Of a DNA stretch of 64,000 nt, positions 26,088-38,457 are shown piece by piece; position 1 is the stretch's first letter, and each line of letters starts with the position of its first letter. The DNA is from Utricularia gibba. Lineage: Eukaryota > Streptophyta > Magnoliopsida > Lamiales > Lentibulariaceae. The notes beneath the pieces were generated by a model. The model saw only the letters and a program-made list of their open reading frames with translations. It was not told where the DNA came from and did no database searches. The translations under genes were made by a program, and so were the position numbers. The stretch is taken from positions 806,001 through 870,000 of the forward strand of contig NEEC01000012.1 of the NCBI GenBank assembly GCA_002189035.1, read 5' to 3'.

Positions 26088-27474
26088 AGGAGTTGGTGAT
26101 ATACATCTTTTCCCATTTTTAGTTTGCAAAATACATCCTTTTGTGTAATGTTGGGAAAATACATCATTTTTTATTTTTTATCTGCAAAATACATCTTATA
26201 TACTATTTTTGTTTATAAAATGTAATTGTTTATGAGATTTTTGAATCAATTCTTGAAACAATGTGTAAAAAAAGATATGAAATTTCTGCTCTTTTCCACA
26301 TTGATGATCATTTATCTAGACGCAGTTTTTATTCTTGTTGTGATTCATTGCTTTAACTTGTCTAGGAAGCATAAACTCCACGTCCCATTTGACTCTTGTA
26401 GAAGAGTACTTGAACATTTGATGAATCATGATTCTTTTGAGTTGTGCTAGAAATTTTTATCAGGAGATTTAGAAATGTAAATATGCTCCAAATTTATACT
26501 TTTTCACATCTTTTGTAAAGCTGAGTAAATTCAACTTGCACAATCAGTTTTCAATATACAATGATGTATTTTCCTAACTGAATCCCAAAAGATATATTTT
26601 ACAAATCAAAAATAGGAAAAGATATATTTCACCAATTTTTTCGGCGTGGACATGGGTGCCACGTAATAAATTTTTACAAATCTTCTCTTTCCGCCCATCA
26701 ATGGAAGAAAAAGTGTGCCAAATACATGGTTAAAAAGGGCGACAAAATCTCGCACTCTGCTTCCTCAACTAAAAAATTATTTCAACCCCAAAAATCAATT
26801 TCTTAAAGTAGATTTTCTCACTTTGGGTGACAAAGGTATATTGTTGTTTTGTTATTTACAATTTACAGTAATTTTCGTTGATGAATTATTTAAGTTTACT
26901 ACATTTATGTTTTTTTATTTTTTTATTTTTGCAACTAGAAGTGTCGCTATCTACAATTTATTTTTGTTGATGAATTATTTATCTTTTATTCACATATGGT
27001 TTTTTCTACAATCATTTAATATTATGAATAAAGATGAAGATATTAATATGTATCATTTGTTTTTTGGTTCATTTGTTTCATTAATAGTCATTACAACTTA
27101 TTTTTTTATTTCATTGATGATTCTATCATTTATTTAATGATTATTTGGCTTCATTTGTGGATGAAATCGAAGATGTATAAAAATTAAAATATTTTATACC
27201 ATTTTTTTGTTTTTGTTGAATTTATAGTACTTATATCTATACTTATTCTTTATATCCCTGTTCTTTTGAATTGTGTGGTAGTTAGATACCAAAGAAGTTT
27301 GTATAAATATAATGATTATGAGGGCATGCATGTTTGTAGTAGTTATGTAATTTTATCTAAAATTTATATTATTATTTCATTTGGTAAGGGGAGCACAAAA
27401 TAATACATTTTCTTTAACACTGAAACTTTATATTATGTTTCTTTTATTTTTTTACAACTTCTCTTTATATCTAT

Positions 27475-28416
27475 ATGGCTTCTGGTCAAAAATGGAACGA
27501 TGAAGAAGTTAACTTACTAGTTTCAGCATGGTTGAATACTTCATGGAATCCAATAAAAGGAAATTGTCAAAAGTCTGATCCGTTTGGAGGGGCGTCACTA
27601 CATTCTATTGTGAGGCTATGAAAATTAATAAAGGAGATGCAAGGATCCATGATTCTGAATCCATAAGAAAGAAATGGAAGATGCTAAGTACCAATCTGCA
27701 AGCTTTTTCACAAAGATATGATCGAGTTTTACGTGCTGATCCAAGCAGGCATAACAATTATGACTTAATAGAGATGACATTGAAATTGTACAAGGAAGAG
27801 CTATGTAAACCATTCTCCTATTTGGATGCTTGAAAAGTATTATGTGATCAACCAAAATGAAGGATGGTATAGCTTTTATATATTGATATTTCATACTATT
27901 ATTTGTGATTTTTTATACCCTCCTATCTTTTTAGAAAATAGACAATATCACAAGAAGAAAAATAAAGGGAAGAGGTCACAAGATTCTCCTTCAGTTCACA
28001 TATCTTTGGATCCAATTGAAACTCAACCCTCAAGTTGTGTTGATGATAGACCTATTGAGCAAAAAGCTGCAAAAAGAAGACAATTACAAGGTTCATCTAA
28101 TATATTTTCACATGAAAAGAAGATGTTTGTGGATAGCATTGATGAGAAGCTTAGCAATTATACAAAGAAATTGGAAGTTCATAACAAGATGTTCAAATAG
28201 CATGTTGCTCTGAATTATGCGCATGAAATGAGAAAATTATTGAATATGGGTATATCTTGGATGAATTAGTTTCAAAAGATGACGTATACCAAGGCTTGTA
28301 GTCGTGCTTTGGCAGCTTTTTCAATTCCACCTCCACCAACTCCTTCAACTTCAAATACAACACATGAAAGCTCAAGATTTCCTATTTTTCATATACATGA
28401 TGATCTAGATATTTGA
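27475..28416 (+). pseudogene. Harbinger ORF1, Myb/SANT-like DNA-binding protein
   Basis: It starts MASGQKWNDEEVNLLVSAWL, a trihelix/SANT-like domain (residues about 5-80, with SIRKKWKMLSTNLQAFSQRY). It continues into a C-terminal region with RPIEQKAAKRRQLQ and a coiled coil, as in NAM-associated C-terminal domain proteins that partner Harbinger transposases. A one-base indel near 27590 breaks the frame (GGASLHS in place of a WRRV-type sequence), a probable intron spans about 27850-27935, and stops occur at 28198 and 28267. The partner role is known for the family: ORF1 protein helps bring transposase to the ends. Confidence 0.75.
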
Positions 28417-28797
28417 TGAATTGGAATTGTATTTTGTGTGCTTGAAATGTGTTCATCATTTGTAGCACTAGTAATGATAAATCAGGTTTTAAATCATTAT
28501 GCTATCATTTTAGTTACTCATTAATATAATTAAGTAAAATACTAATGAAGTAAAAGTTATGAAAGTAGTGGAACAAGGAAATAAAGCATATTTGAATTAT
28601 TCTTTTCAGATACAATAATAAATTGTATCACGAGAATAAGACTGTAACTACCATAACATAGTAAAGCAGAGACTAAAGCATTTGTGAATTATACTTTTAG
28701 ATCATGAAAAATAAAGCAATTGCAAGAGCTTCATGTCTTATATATAAAGAATCATTTTATACTATACCTACGCAATGCCATTGAAATTCTTGAAATA

Positions 28798-30572
28798 ATG
28801 GATTTTGATAATAATTTTGAGAATGATATTTCTTCTTCATCAGATCATTCTAATCCTACAAATATTCCGGTATATCCTTTCTTGGGTAATGATATTTTCA
28901 TTAATGCTTGTAATGCAGCTATTGATTTCATGCTTGATGAGAAGTCCAAGTAGACTCCAAGAAATAGAGGAAAGCATCACTACATTAATCGCGATTGTGA
29001 AAGAAGAAACACTTGTTTAGTGGCAGATTATTTTTCAATAAATTCTAATTATACTAATCAAATATTTGAGAGAATTATGACAAGTGTTAGAGAAGTATGC
29101 CCATATCTTCAAGAAGGACTAGATGTAAATGATCGTGCCTCGCTATCTATGATATACCAATGCAAGTTATGAGGATGTTAGCTTATAAATATTGTGTAAA
29201 TGCATGTGATGAATATCTTCAAATAGGTGAGTCCACTACACTAAACTGTTTAAGATCTTTTGTTCAAAGCATATGCACTATATTCAAAGATGAGTATATA
29301 AAACGACCAAATCCAAATGATATGCTGATAACACATATTTTTGAGTGTTTAGAAGTATGAAAATGTCTAATATTTTGCCACAAAACTTGAGTTCTAGTAT
29401 GAATTCCTATGTTTTTATAACTAACACTACAGTCGCATGTTTTATTCCTAATTATGACTAATCATAGATTTAGTCCCAACCTTGTTTCTAATAGTTACTT
29501 TGAGCAATGCAACGATTGTCAGCCACCCCAAATCCTAAGGAGCTGGAAAAGAGTAGTGAAGTCGCAGAAAGTATGGGCAAAAAGGGGATGAAGTACAAAC
29601 ACATCCCAAATAAGATAAAAAGTAGATTTTTGGAAATGATGGGAGAGAGAGAAGAGGGAGAGAACCATTGAATGATGATAGAGACTTCTGAAAAAATCTC
29701 ACATCGCAAGAATACCAAGAAGAATAGGAAGATGATTCACAACAACAAGGTCTCCTTTGAAGATTTTCTTCCACTCTTGAAGAATACTATTCTTAGCTTA
29801 AAACAGTTTTAGTTTTATTGCGTGAACCATTTGCCTTTTCTATTTTTATTATGCACTGCTTGCTATTGTTTAACTTTGAGACTAGAATGTCACTTAAGAT
29901 ATGTTATGAAAACATTTTTTTTTTCCTTATCATGATTAGCTAAAACACTAAAGGGTGTCTTGGGGCAAAAAGGAGAGAAATGTGCTAATTAACTTTTTTA
30001 CCTTGTTAACCATAAATTACACATCTTCCTTAACGAACCAGGATATATTCAGGAAGGGGAAGAAGTGAAATTCATTTTACAACTCTAATTAGAGGTAGAC
30101 CAAATATTAGGAGAAGACATAAGTTAGGGAAGACCTAAACTTTGTTGTTAGATGGATGATTTATGGGTAGAGCGAGGCTGATTTAGTGATAAGCATGCAT
30201 TTTCCTCAGAACCCCAAGGCATCACCTTGTTTCATTCTAGAAAAGTTCTACCTTTACTTGTTAATGTCTTTGTGTATTTTATCATCGATCTGCCTTAGTC
30301 TTAACTGAGATTAAATCTATCAACTGTGACTCATTGCATGCATTGATAATCACATAATAAGCATTTGCTTTTCGTGTTCGACCCTAATCACTATACTCAT
30401 AATTGTATTATGTTTGAATGTGTATTAGTTTTATAAATTTATTTGATAGGAGAAATTTGCATTTTAGAGACATTGCAAAATTTTTTGTTTATCATATGCG
30501 AAGATTGTTGGCTTGGGGAGAATAATGAAGTTTCCTTGATATGTTTGGAAGCATAGATTGTATGCTTATGTT
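28798..30572 (+). pseudogene. Harbinger transposase, N-terminal part, interrupted by solo LTR
   Basis: From ATG 28798 the frame reads through a stop at 28951, then RNRGKHHYINRDCERRNTCL and VADYFSINSNYTNQIFERIM, MRMLAYKYCVNACDEYLQIG and ESTTLNCLRSFVQSICTIF, all typical of plant HARBI1/ALP1-like transposases. At 29325 the coding sequence is cut by a solo LTR. It resumes in frame at 30500 with RRLLAWGE, two stops, then FLDMFGSIDCM, which includes the first catalytic Asp. The second and third catalytic motifs are absent, so this copy is dead. Confidence 0.78.
29326..30494 (+). repeat. Solo LTR (Athila-like, 1169 bp) inside the Harbinger transposase
   Basis: It starts TGATAACACATATTTTTGAG and ends TTTGTTTATCA, and is flanked by a perfect 5-bp duplication TATGC (29321-29325 and 30495-30499). 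The start resembles the LTR at 40722-42122 read on its own strand (TGATAACACACAAATTTTCA). Removing it and one TATGC restores the continuity of the surrounding transposase homology, which confirms both borders. Confidence 0.88.
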
Positions 30573-31041
30573 TTTAATTAGTAGTATGTTTATGTATAAT
30601 TTTACTTTGTCAAATGTGTACCTTTTATATTAATTAAATATCAAATTTAACTATAAGTTAAAAATAATATGAAGTACATAAAATAATTTTAAATAAAAAA
30701 CGTAGAGGAAATTGGAAAGTTAGATTTCCAAATAAATTTTTGATGATGTGGATTGAAGCAATAAAAAAAGCAATTGAAGTGGTTGGTAAGTAATGCGGAT
30801 GCCCTTAGGCTTTCATTTAACTATTTTTGATCTAGGATAGATTTGGCTATACATAGACTTGTCGGGATGTCACTCTAGAGGGATGCATTGTTATATTGAA
30901 GTAAAAGAGATTACATCAAGATCACGATTAAATTATTAAATAAGCAAAATAAGCAAACTATGGTAGTAAAACACATATTTCTCTAACTAAAATAACTAGA
31001 TTATATGCTTCTTTTCCCATTGTCATGTTTGAAGTCACAAT

Positions 31042-32202
31042 TAGTGGTGCAACCGGTTCCAAACCGTATGGTTTCAGTTTGGAATCGTGCAATTCCTTTG
31101 AACCATCGGTTCCAAAATTATAGTTCACCATGGGCAATGGTTTCGGTTTCGCTTCAGAATCGGATCCCAAAACCCTAAATCGAATTGAAATCAGAATTGT
31201 ACGGATAGTTTCTTTCAAAACCAAAACTTAGATTTTTAAATTAAACCGTAACTGAAACCGATTTGTTATTCTTCGCATGTATTATCTAGGCACCATATGG
31301 ACCATTGTGAGTATCTAACAATGAAGTTTTTAACAATGATTAATTTTGTATGTTTTAATATTATCAATTGATATATTTAACAATATTAATTTTTATATTT
31401 CACTTGATATATTATGTGATATCAAGTGAAATATTATAAAATACCTCAATAAAGTATAATTAAAATCGATGTAATTTATCACTTAAATAAATGATTAAAA
31501 TGATAAAATTATCAGTAATTGAAAATAGAGATAATAAAATTACAAATCATATAAAATTAATTAAGTTATTTTTATATTTATTTTAAATTTTAAAAAATAG
31601 TTTTTATATAATATTTTATAAATATTATATATTTTTCAAATTAAAATTAAAACATCATATATTTCATAAACTTTTCCCAAACTTCATCTATTATGAAAAT
31701 AAAAAATAAAAACATTAAATAAATAAGATTTATAAAATTAAATCACAAAAAAAGTATAAATAATAAATTTTTGTCTTTCTTATTTGCCTGCCACACCCAT
31801 ATGAGTCAATTTGGTGTATGAGCGTATGAGACTATTCCCCGAGCACCCATATCTGCTCGTGTAGGGTGTTTGAGACCACTTTTTAGGCACCCACATCTAT
31901 TGTGGGCATGTTTGGAAAGGGGTGTCTGAAAAGATTTTTCAGGCACTCATGGGTATATTAGAAAAGTGCCTGAACATATATATTTATTAAATATTTATAA
32001 TTTTTTAATTTTTTAATCTGATCCATACGATTCATGGTTCGAAATCGTGAACAGTGCAGTTCAACGTGGGTCATTAGTTCTACGGTTTCAATTATGTCAA
32101 AGTGAACCGAAACCGTGTGATACGGACATTGATTTCTCGGAACCACAACCGAAGGTTTTGATTAGAACCATGGTTTTTGTTCGAATACCGATGCCACCTA
32201 TA
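31042..32202. mobile_element. Non-autonomous hAT element (1161 bp)
   Basis: The ends are TAGTGGTGCAACCGG (left) and, in reverse complement, TATAGGTGGCATCGG (right), matching at 12 of 15 positions. A perfect 8-bp target duplication GTCACAAT lies at 31034-31041 and 32203-32210. Subterminal GGTTTCGGTTT/AACCGAAACC motifs recur in both orientations, as in many hAT elements. No transposase is encoded; the middle is AT-rich. Confidence 0.85.
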
Positions 32203-32210
32203 GTCACAAT

Positions 32211-34464
32211 TGGAATATCTTCATCAAATGCTTGCCAAGTAGTTTTTGATGATTGTTGGTGTAGTTTTTGTCTAATTTTGTAGATATTATTCAATTCCAT
32301 TCATTTTTTAATAGATAGTAGGTACCCGTCTTCTTACTCGTATAATTGATAAATGATTCTACTCCTCTAGATAGATATCCTAAATGTTTCAATTGGCCAC
32401 ATTGATAAAGTAGTCTTGTGCAAAAAGTTTATTTGAAGAATAACCCTATTCCATAATCATAAATAGTTTTACTTTATTTTAAAAAAATATTTTTATTCAT
32501 TATATATTTAATTTTATGTATAAAATAGAGTATATTATAAATATAATTTATAAATTCATTTATTTTTTAATAAAAACTATATTTTTAAAAAATTATTTTT
32601 ATTAAATTTATAAATTTTTTTAAAAAATTATAATACATAAGTAATAATTTTAATTTTTATTAACATATATAAATTCTTCTTTCATAAAAAGAAATGTATT
32701 AAAAATATAATTTTTTAAATGTTCCTTTCCTATTTTCATAATTTACACGTTTTATAACTCTTATATATATGATTTATATAAGCCATATAATTAATAATAT
32801 TATAATGTTTTATAATATATATATATATGTTTGTATCACATTTTTTAATAAAAATTAGTTTTATTTTTATATTAAATATGATATATTAAAGATAAGACTA
32901 TTGAATAAAAATATGCATAAAATAGGGGTATTTGTACAAAGCTTTTTAAAATGAGGCAATAACTTTTTTTTAAAAGGAAAGAACATAAAATTATGAGAGT
33001 TGGGTGTTCAAAACGAATAATATTGTATAAGGTGAACATGATCATGATATTTGATATTAGAATCAAACTCGAGCAATTTCCAACGATGAAATGTCACACT
33101 TAACAAGGATGCTGAATATCTAATAGGGGAAGAATAGAAGTTCAAAGTATTTACGATGATATCACACATTGGCTATGAACCAAAGAGATAATATGTTTAA
33201 ATAGATAAATACTTCTAATTTTGTACGATGCATTTTTTTTAATAAGAAAAATGTAAAATCATGAAAGTTAGATATTCGAAGTGAATAATATCTCATATAA
33301 AAAGAGTATGAGTCGTGACAACTTCGTAATAAGTTATGGTAAATTAATAAAATTTATGAATAATATTAATTTTTAAAATATTATAGTTTAAACTAATTAG
33401 TATAATTTGACATAAAATTAGAATAATAAATATAAAAGTTTGAATTAGACCCAAACACGTGTTCAGACTGCATTTTGATCCCATGGATTAGACCCATTGG
33501 GTTGGTAAACCCTTGAGGCTTGGTCCGTAATCCATGCTCAATAGTATCTAAAATGGAAAATTTAAAAAGTTAGGACATGTTTGATAGTTATTACAGGTAA
33601 ATAATGTTATTTAAAGTAGTATTTAATTAAAACTAAATACACACCTTTAAATGAAACCATCTCTTGCTATATGTTTATTTAAGCCACTTTTAATTTAAAA
33701 TAAAGATGATTTTACATAAAACATCTTAACAAACAGTATTTATTAAAATCAAAACCTTATTAAAATCATCTAAATCTTCTATAAAAACATGCCCTTATTA
33801 AGATTTCCCTTCATCCAGAAAATGATATTTGTTCTGTTCATCATTCGGAAGCTGATTTTTTTTTTTTAACTTCAGTAGGGGCACGAAAACCATTTTGTTG
33901 TACACTGCTAATGTTTATAAATCAATTCTATTCTCTTAAAATCAATCATATTTTCATAAAATTTTTTTTCTATTCTAAATATACATCAAATTCTTCTTTT
34001 TATGAAAAATGATTTTTTGAAATCACTTTAATTATATTAGAAGAATAGTTTGCGTATGAGTGATTATTGAAAAATTAATTGTGAGATTTTTAAAATAATT
34101 TTTTCTACAATCAATAATATTTTTTATTCAGATTAGTTCTTGAAATATTTTAATATTTAAATTATAATTTTACAGAAATATATTTATACTATAATAATAA
34201 TATAAAATAGAATTTTTAGACTTATATAATATTTTTATAATAAAAATGATTAATGAAATATAAATTTTTAAACTCAGAGAATATGATGTTTATTAAGTAT
34301 AGATTTATTGTTTTTTACACTACCAATATGTGTTAATTTATAATAATATTTCTCAAAAAGTAATTTTAAATATATATAAATTCTCGTTTTATGAAAGTAA
34401 GCAATATGTTCCACCCAAAACGACTTCGTTTCAGTGGCAGTCTCACTCTCCCTCGGTTCGTCTA
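32211..34464. other. AT-rich spacer
   Basis: Long AT-rich sequence with many short A/T runs, for example a (TA)n tract near 32816. I see no coding region, retroelement motif or structured repeat that I can support. The last 80 bases become GC-richer and form the 5' flank of the next gene. Confidence 0.45.
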
Positions 34465-35226
34465 ATGGCAACTTCAAGTAGTCATCGTTACTCTGCCCCC
34501 GAGAAGATTCTCAGGGGGATGTGAATTACAGGTCGACTCATGGGATTTTCTCTGTTTTTGTCCTTTCTTGCTTCCTGTTGATTGGGAAATCATAATCGGT
34601 GGGATCCCTAAGTACACTTGCATCCCTAGAATCCACCTAAAAAAGTAACCTTGTTCCAGATTGCGGGGCTTGGAGAAAAGATTGTTTTGTTGAAAGTGTG
34701 GAAGGATGTTGCAGTGGTTATTTCCGAGTTTGTACTTTGTACTGTGGATAGATTGTCTTATATATGAATAGGAAGACAGGGACAAGGAATTTCAGATTCA
34801 TTTTGTTTGAAATGTTTTGTGTAATTGTGTGCGTGTAGCTTACTTTTCACGTATGGTGTTTTGTGGTGCAGATGTGGTTCTTGCGGCTATGATCTAAAGC
34901 TGAGTTCATCGAGTCGGAATATGTCGAGCATTGGGGCCAAGTATGATAAGTTTATAAAGAAGGGAGTGATTCCATTTTTATCCGTTGATGAGAGTCGATT
35001 CAGTGTGGTAGAGAAGTACAGCTGCCTGCCTGCCTTCGTTTCTGGGGGGAAAGCAAAACTTCTTTGCCGCAAATGCGGAAGCCACATTGGAGATGCCAAA
35101 TGCAATAATTCAGCTTCGCCCTCCCAGTCCCTTCTAATTACAGATGGAAGAGTTTCGCCTTCTAGCAGTGAAATTGCCACCAAGAAGAAATATGATATCA
35201 GGATTCGTTCCTTGCAACCATTCTGA
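34465..35226 (+). CDS. At4g08330-like small protein, two exons
   Basis: Exon 1 is 34465-34520 (MATSSSHRYSAPEKILRG) and exon 2 is 34872-35226, with GT-AG borders, joining in phase to give 136 residues. The core CGSCGYDLKLSSSSRN, KKGVIPFLSVDESRF and KLLCRKCGSHIG gives two CxxC pairs that could bind zinc. The C-terminus KKKYDIRIRSLQPF closely follows the plant family annotated as 'uncharacterized protein At4g08330, chloroplastic'. Function is unknown. Homologues usually begin within a few residues of the first CxxC, so the exon 1 sequence is the least certain part; an unspliced start at 34825 is the alternative. Confidence 0.8.
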
Positions 35227-37278
35227 GCCAGCTTCGGCATCCCTCTCTGTGGTGTACAGTCAGTGTGTGCAACTTGTTAATATGATGATGAAGGTTAATA
35301 TGTTGACCTTCATTGGATTTGGCCTTTTCTGAGTAGCTCCTCTCCTCTACACATAACAATAACATATCCCAGCTGGTGTGCTTTTATGTAATGCAATGAA
35401 CTCAGTGGTCATTTCCTCTGCTTTGAGGTACCATACAACAGAATATTCAAAGGATAGTTAGTAATTGCTACGTGCCCTGTGGATCTGAGAGCATGCATAT
35501 TGTTACTACCATCATTACATGCATGAATCTGTAAGGGTTCATTGCATTTGGCTTTGAAAACGCAGTAGGATTCGTTTTATTACAAAACCACCCATGAGGA
35601 GGGACGCCCCGATTTGCATCTTTTTATGAACAGCACATGTGCAGGCTCCATGCCATCACAGATCACCAGATTGGGGGAGTTAATGCCAACTCGGTACTGA
35701 ACACCAAGCCCCAACACAAAGGACCTACGATGGACTGAATCGAAAAATGAATAGTCATTTCCGAAACCATGTACTTCAAAATACTTAATTTCAAAATTAT
35801 TCATCGTGTGCAAAATACCTCAATTCTGTGTATAAAACCATTCATATTACTTTATTCTTTTTCGTTTTGAATTAATTTTATTTAGAGATAATGTAAACAT
35901 TCAAATATAATAAGTAAAAAATACCTAAATAATACATTTTCTATTTTAAATATTTCATAATTTTTTAAAAATCTTTCTTATACCATTAAAACCAAATAAC
36001 TAATAAATTTTTGTTGGAAATTTTTTTTTTTACTATTGTAATGATATGATTTTAAAAATAAAAAAATTAACATATTTATATTCAAATTTGTTTTTTTGTT
36101 TGAAAATATAAAATATATTCTTTTATACTACATACATATCACAACAATAAAAACATATTTTTACTATATAGTCTAATTATAATTCAATTAATGAAAACAA
36201 ATTTTGCATATTCTAATTTATGTTGATGGTGACTACTGTAATAGAAATTACAATGATCCTAGATTTTCAAGTATCATAATAATATATTATAATTACTATA
36301 ACAATTATTTGAGTTAAAAAAATACATTTATGTATGAAAGTCAATCAACCATACTTTTTTTCATATTTTTCAAATAGTGCTTTTACATATTGATAATATC
36401 TAACCTAATTTCATAAACAACCCAAAAAACATATGAAATCGTGACTTTTTCATCCTAATGTGTTGAGTAGATGAGCTAGGAATATCAAAATTGGTATTCA
36501 TACCTTGAGATTGTCCTTGAAGAGATAACAATTGATAATTTTCATGGATGGTATATATACAAACTAACACCTTATTGATGAATGATTCATCATATAAGTC
36601 GACAAGAAATCCTATAATTATTTTAGGTAAAACTTTTATAAGTTGATTTTTTTTTATTTTTTAGTTTATATTGCTTCCTAATGGTTCACAAATATATTGA
36701 TAATGCAATATTTTCATAACCTTATGAAGTCGTGGATCATAAAAAGTAATTCATCGTTTATAGAAGTAGATGAAATGAAGATGTTTCTTGAAAGACTTGT
36801 GAAAGCACCTGATGTACCATCATTTGTGCGTGATTTTTGCATTGATCAAACATCGATGAATGAAGACACATTCATTAAATAGTTTCGAGCTATGATTTTT
36901 ATCGTTCTAAGCTTTTCCAATAATTATAAAATTTTTCCGCATCACCAGTTTACAATGTTTTAAGGAATAATGTTTGAATAGCCTCAGATTTAAACCCGTT
37001 GAAGAAATTTGCTCAAAAATGACAAAAGCAATGGCAATGACATCCTTCGAATTTTTCATTGAATGTTGTAACTCTTGTTGCCGCCTTTCGAATAGAGTTA
37101 CACCAATCAAAAATTAAGTACGTGAGTTTTCTAAAACAATATAAGTTCCCACTAGCTCTATCATAGTCAAGAAGCATCAATTTATTCATCTCCTACAACA
37201 AATGTAAGTTGCAAAAACTTTCCATTGAAATGGGATCATCACAATGAGCATTTTATGTCTATAAGTTGCATCCAAATG
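35227..37278. other. 3' flank and AT-rich spacer
   Basis: 35227-35560 is probably the 3' UTR and flank of the preceding gene. A 78-codon minus-strand ORF at 35580-35813 (containing SVHRRSFVLGLGVQYRVGIN) has unusually protein-like composition but I do not recognise it. The rest, to the solo LTR at 37284, is AT-rich with short unassigned ORFs (for example 36697-36882). Confidence 0.4.
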
Positions 37279-37283
37279 TGTTA

Positions 37284-38452
37284 TAATGGTGAATCTGCAA
37301 GTGCACAGAAACCATCGAAGTAATAAAATAAGATTATATCTATAGGGAATTGTTATTGAAATTTTCTTTTCAAATAGAGACTTAAAAAGACAGGAAGCAA
37401 AAGAAAGATTTGATTTTAAAAATAATAAGAAAAGTAGCCTAGGATTTAAGATCCACCTTACTCAAACTCGTCTTTGCATGTGTACAAACCTTAAAGACTA
37501 ACTTGCTTGCACAAGATTTGAGGGTGTTATTTTAAAATAGTGTTACTCGTTGACGGTTATAGCACCGTCCCTTGTTTTGTGATATTATAGAATCAACCAC
37601 ACCACCAAAGTCATTTCACCTCTTGTGACAACCCATGTTTTCCTCATATCCAAATCTAACCCCTATGGCTCTCACCTCGCAGATAGATTAGATAGAATAT
37701 GCATTATCAACGATGTCCTTCTTCTTAGGTGATTGAGTCCAACCTTTGATTCTCTTACACTCCCTTATGGTTATATGGTACTAAATATCACGTTGGTAAG
37801 GAAAACGTTGCGAAAAGCAGAATTAAACCTCAAATTAAATAATGAAAAACATAGTAAGACAATCACACGCGCAAGACTTGTACAAGTAAGGCTTAAAAGC
37901 AGATCCTTAGCCGCAAGTGCTCACACGCGTATGCTTGATTCTAAACAAAAAAAGTTGATGAAAAACAAAAGGAAAGGAATCCAAAACATTCTAGAATTGA
38001 CTCTAAACTCTGAATTGACTCTCTGATCGTCGACCACCTCGATCTTTGAGTTGGATCATTATATAATGGTAGGGACTTGTCGAGCTTTCTTGATGGGCTC
38101 ACATCAAATCTTTTATTCGTATCTTCTAAGATTTGATACAGATCTTCCAGCATATGATCCAAATTTTCTACGATATGATGTGAATCTTATCTTATCCGAG
38201 AATCTTTGATCGAGTCTTCATCTGGATATACCAAATCTTTGACTTCATCAAGGTCAACTCGAAAATCCACCAAATTATTCCAAAATTGTCCTGAAAAATC
38301 ACAAAACACACTTTCCCTCCAAAAAGATTAAAGTGGTATGAAAGATATAAAATTCTTCCAAAAACATAGGGAAAGTGAAATAAAAAAAATGTAAAACTCA
38401 TTTAAATGAATCCTAAAAACCAGAAATATAAGTGACACAAAATCAATTATCA
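37284..38452 (-). repeat. Solo LTR, family 1, copy B (1169 bp)
   Basis: It aligns with copy A along its full length, from TAATGGTGAATCTGCAAG to AATCAATTATCA. Flanking 5-bp repeats are TGTTA (37279-37283) and TATTA (38453-38457), a near-perfect target duplication. The first base pair has changed from TG to TA. There is no internal region. Confidence 0.8.
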
Positions 38453-38457
38453 TATTA

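Larger units (their letters stand above)
26032..30804 (+). mobile_element. PIF/Harbinger element, decayed, with nested solo LTR
   Basis: The left end carries GGGCATCCGCATTGGT (26034-26049) and the right end its inverse AATGCGGATGCCC (30792-30804), giving 13-bp terminal inverted repeats. TTA, the usual Harbinger target site, follows the right end; the left flank reads TTGA, so the target duplication is not intact or has changed. Inside, in the same orientation, are a Myb/SANT-like gene (27475-28416) and an N-terminal transposase gene (28798-30572), the standard Harbinger pair. The DDE half of the transposase is missing beyond its first catalytic motif. A 1169-bp solo LTR is inserted in the transposase. 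Confidence 0.75.

Noticed and set aside
35580-35813. 78-codon minus-strand ORF with protein-like composition
   Set aside because: I do not recognise it and find no splice partners; kept only as a note in the spacer entry.
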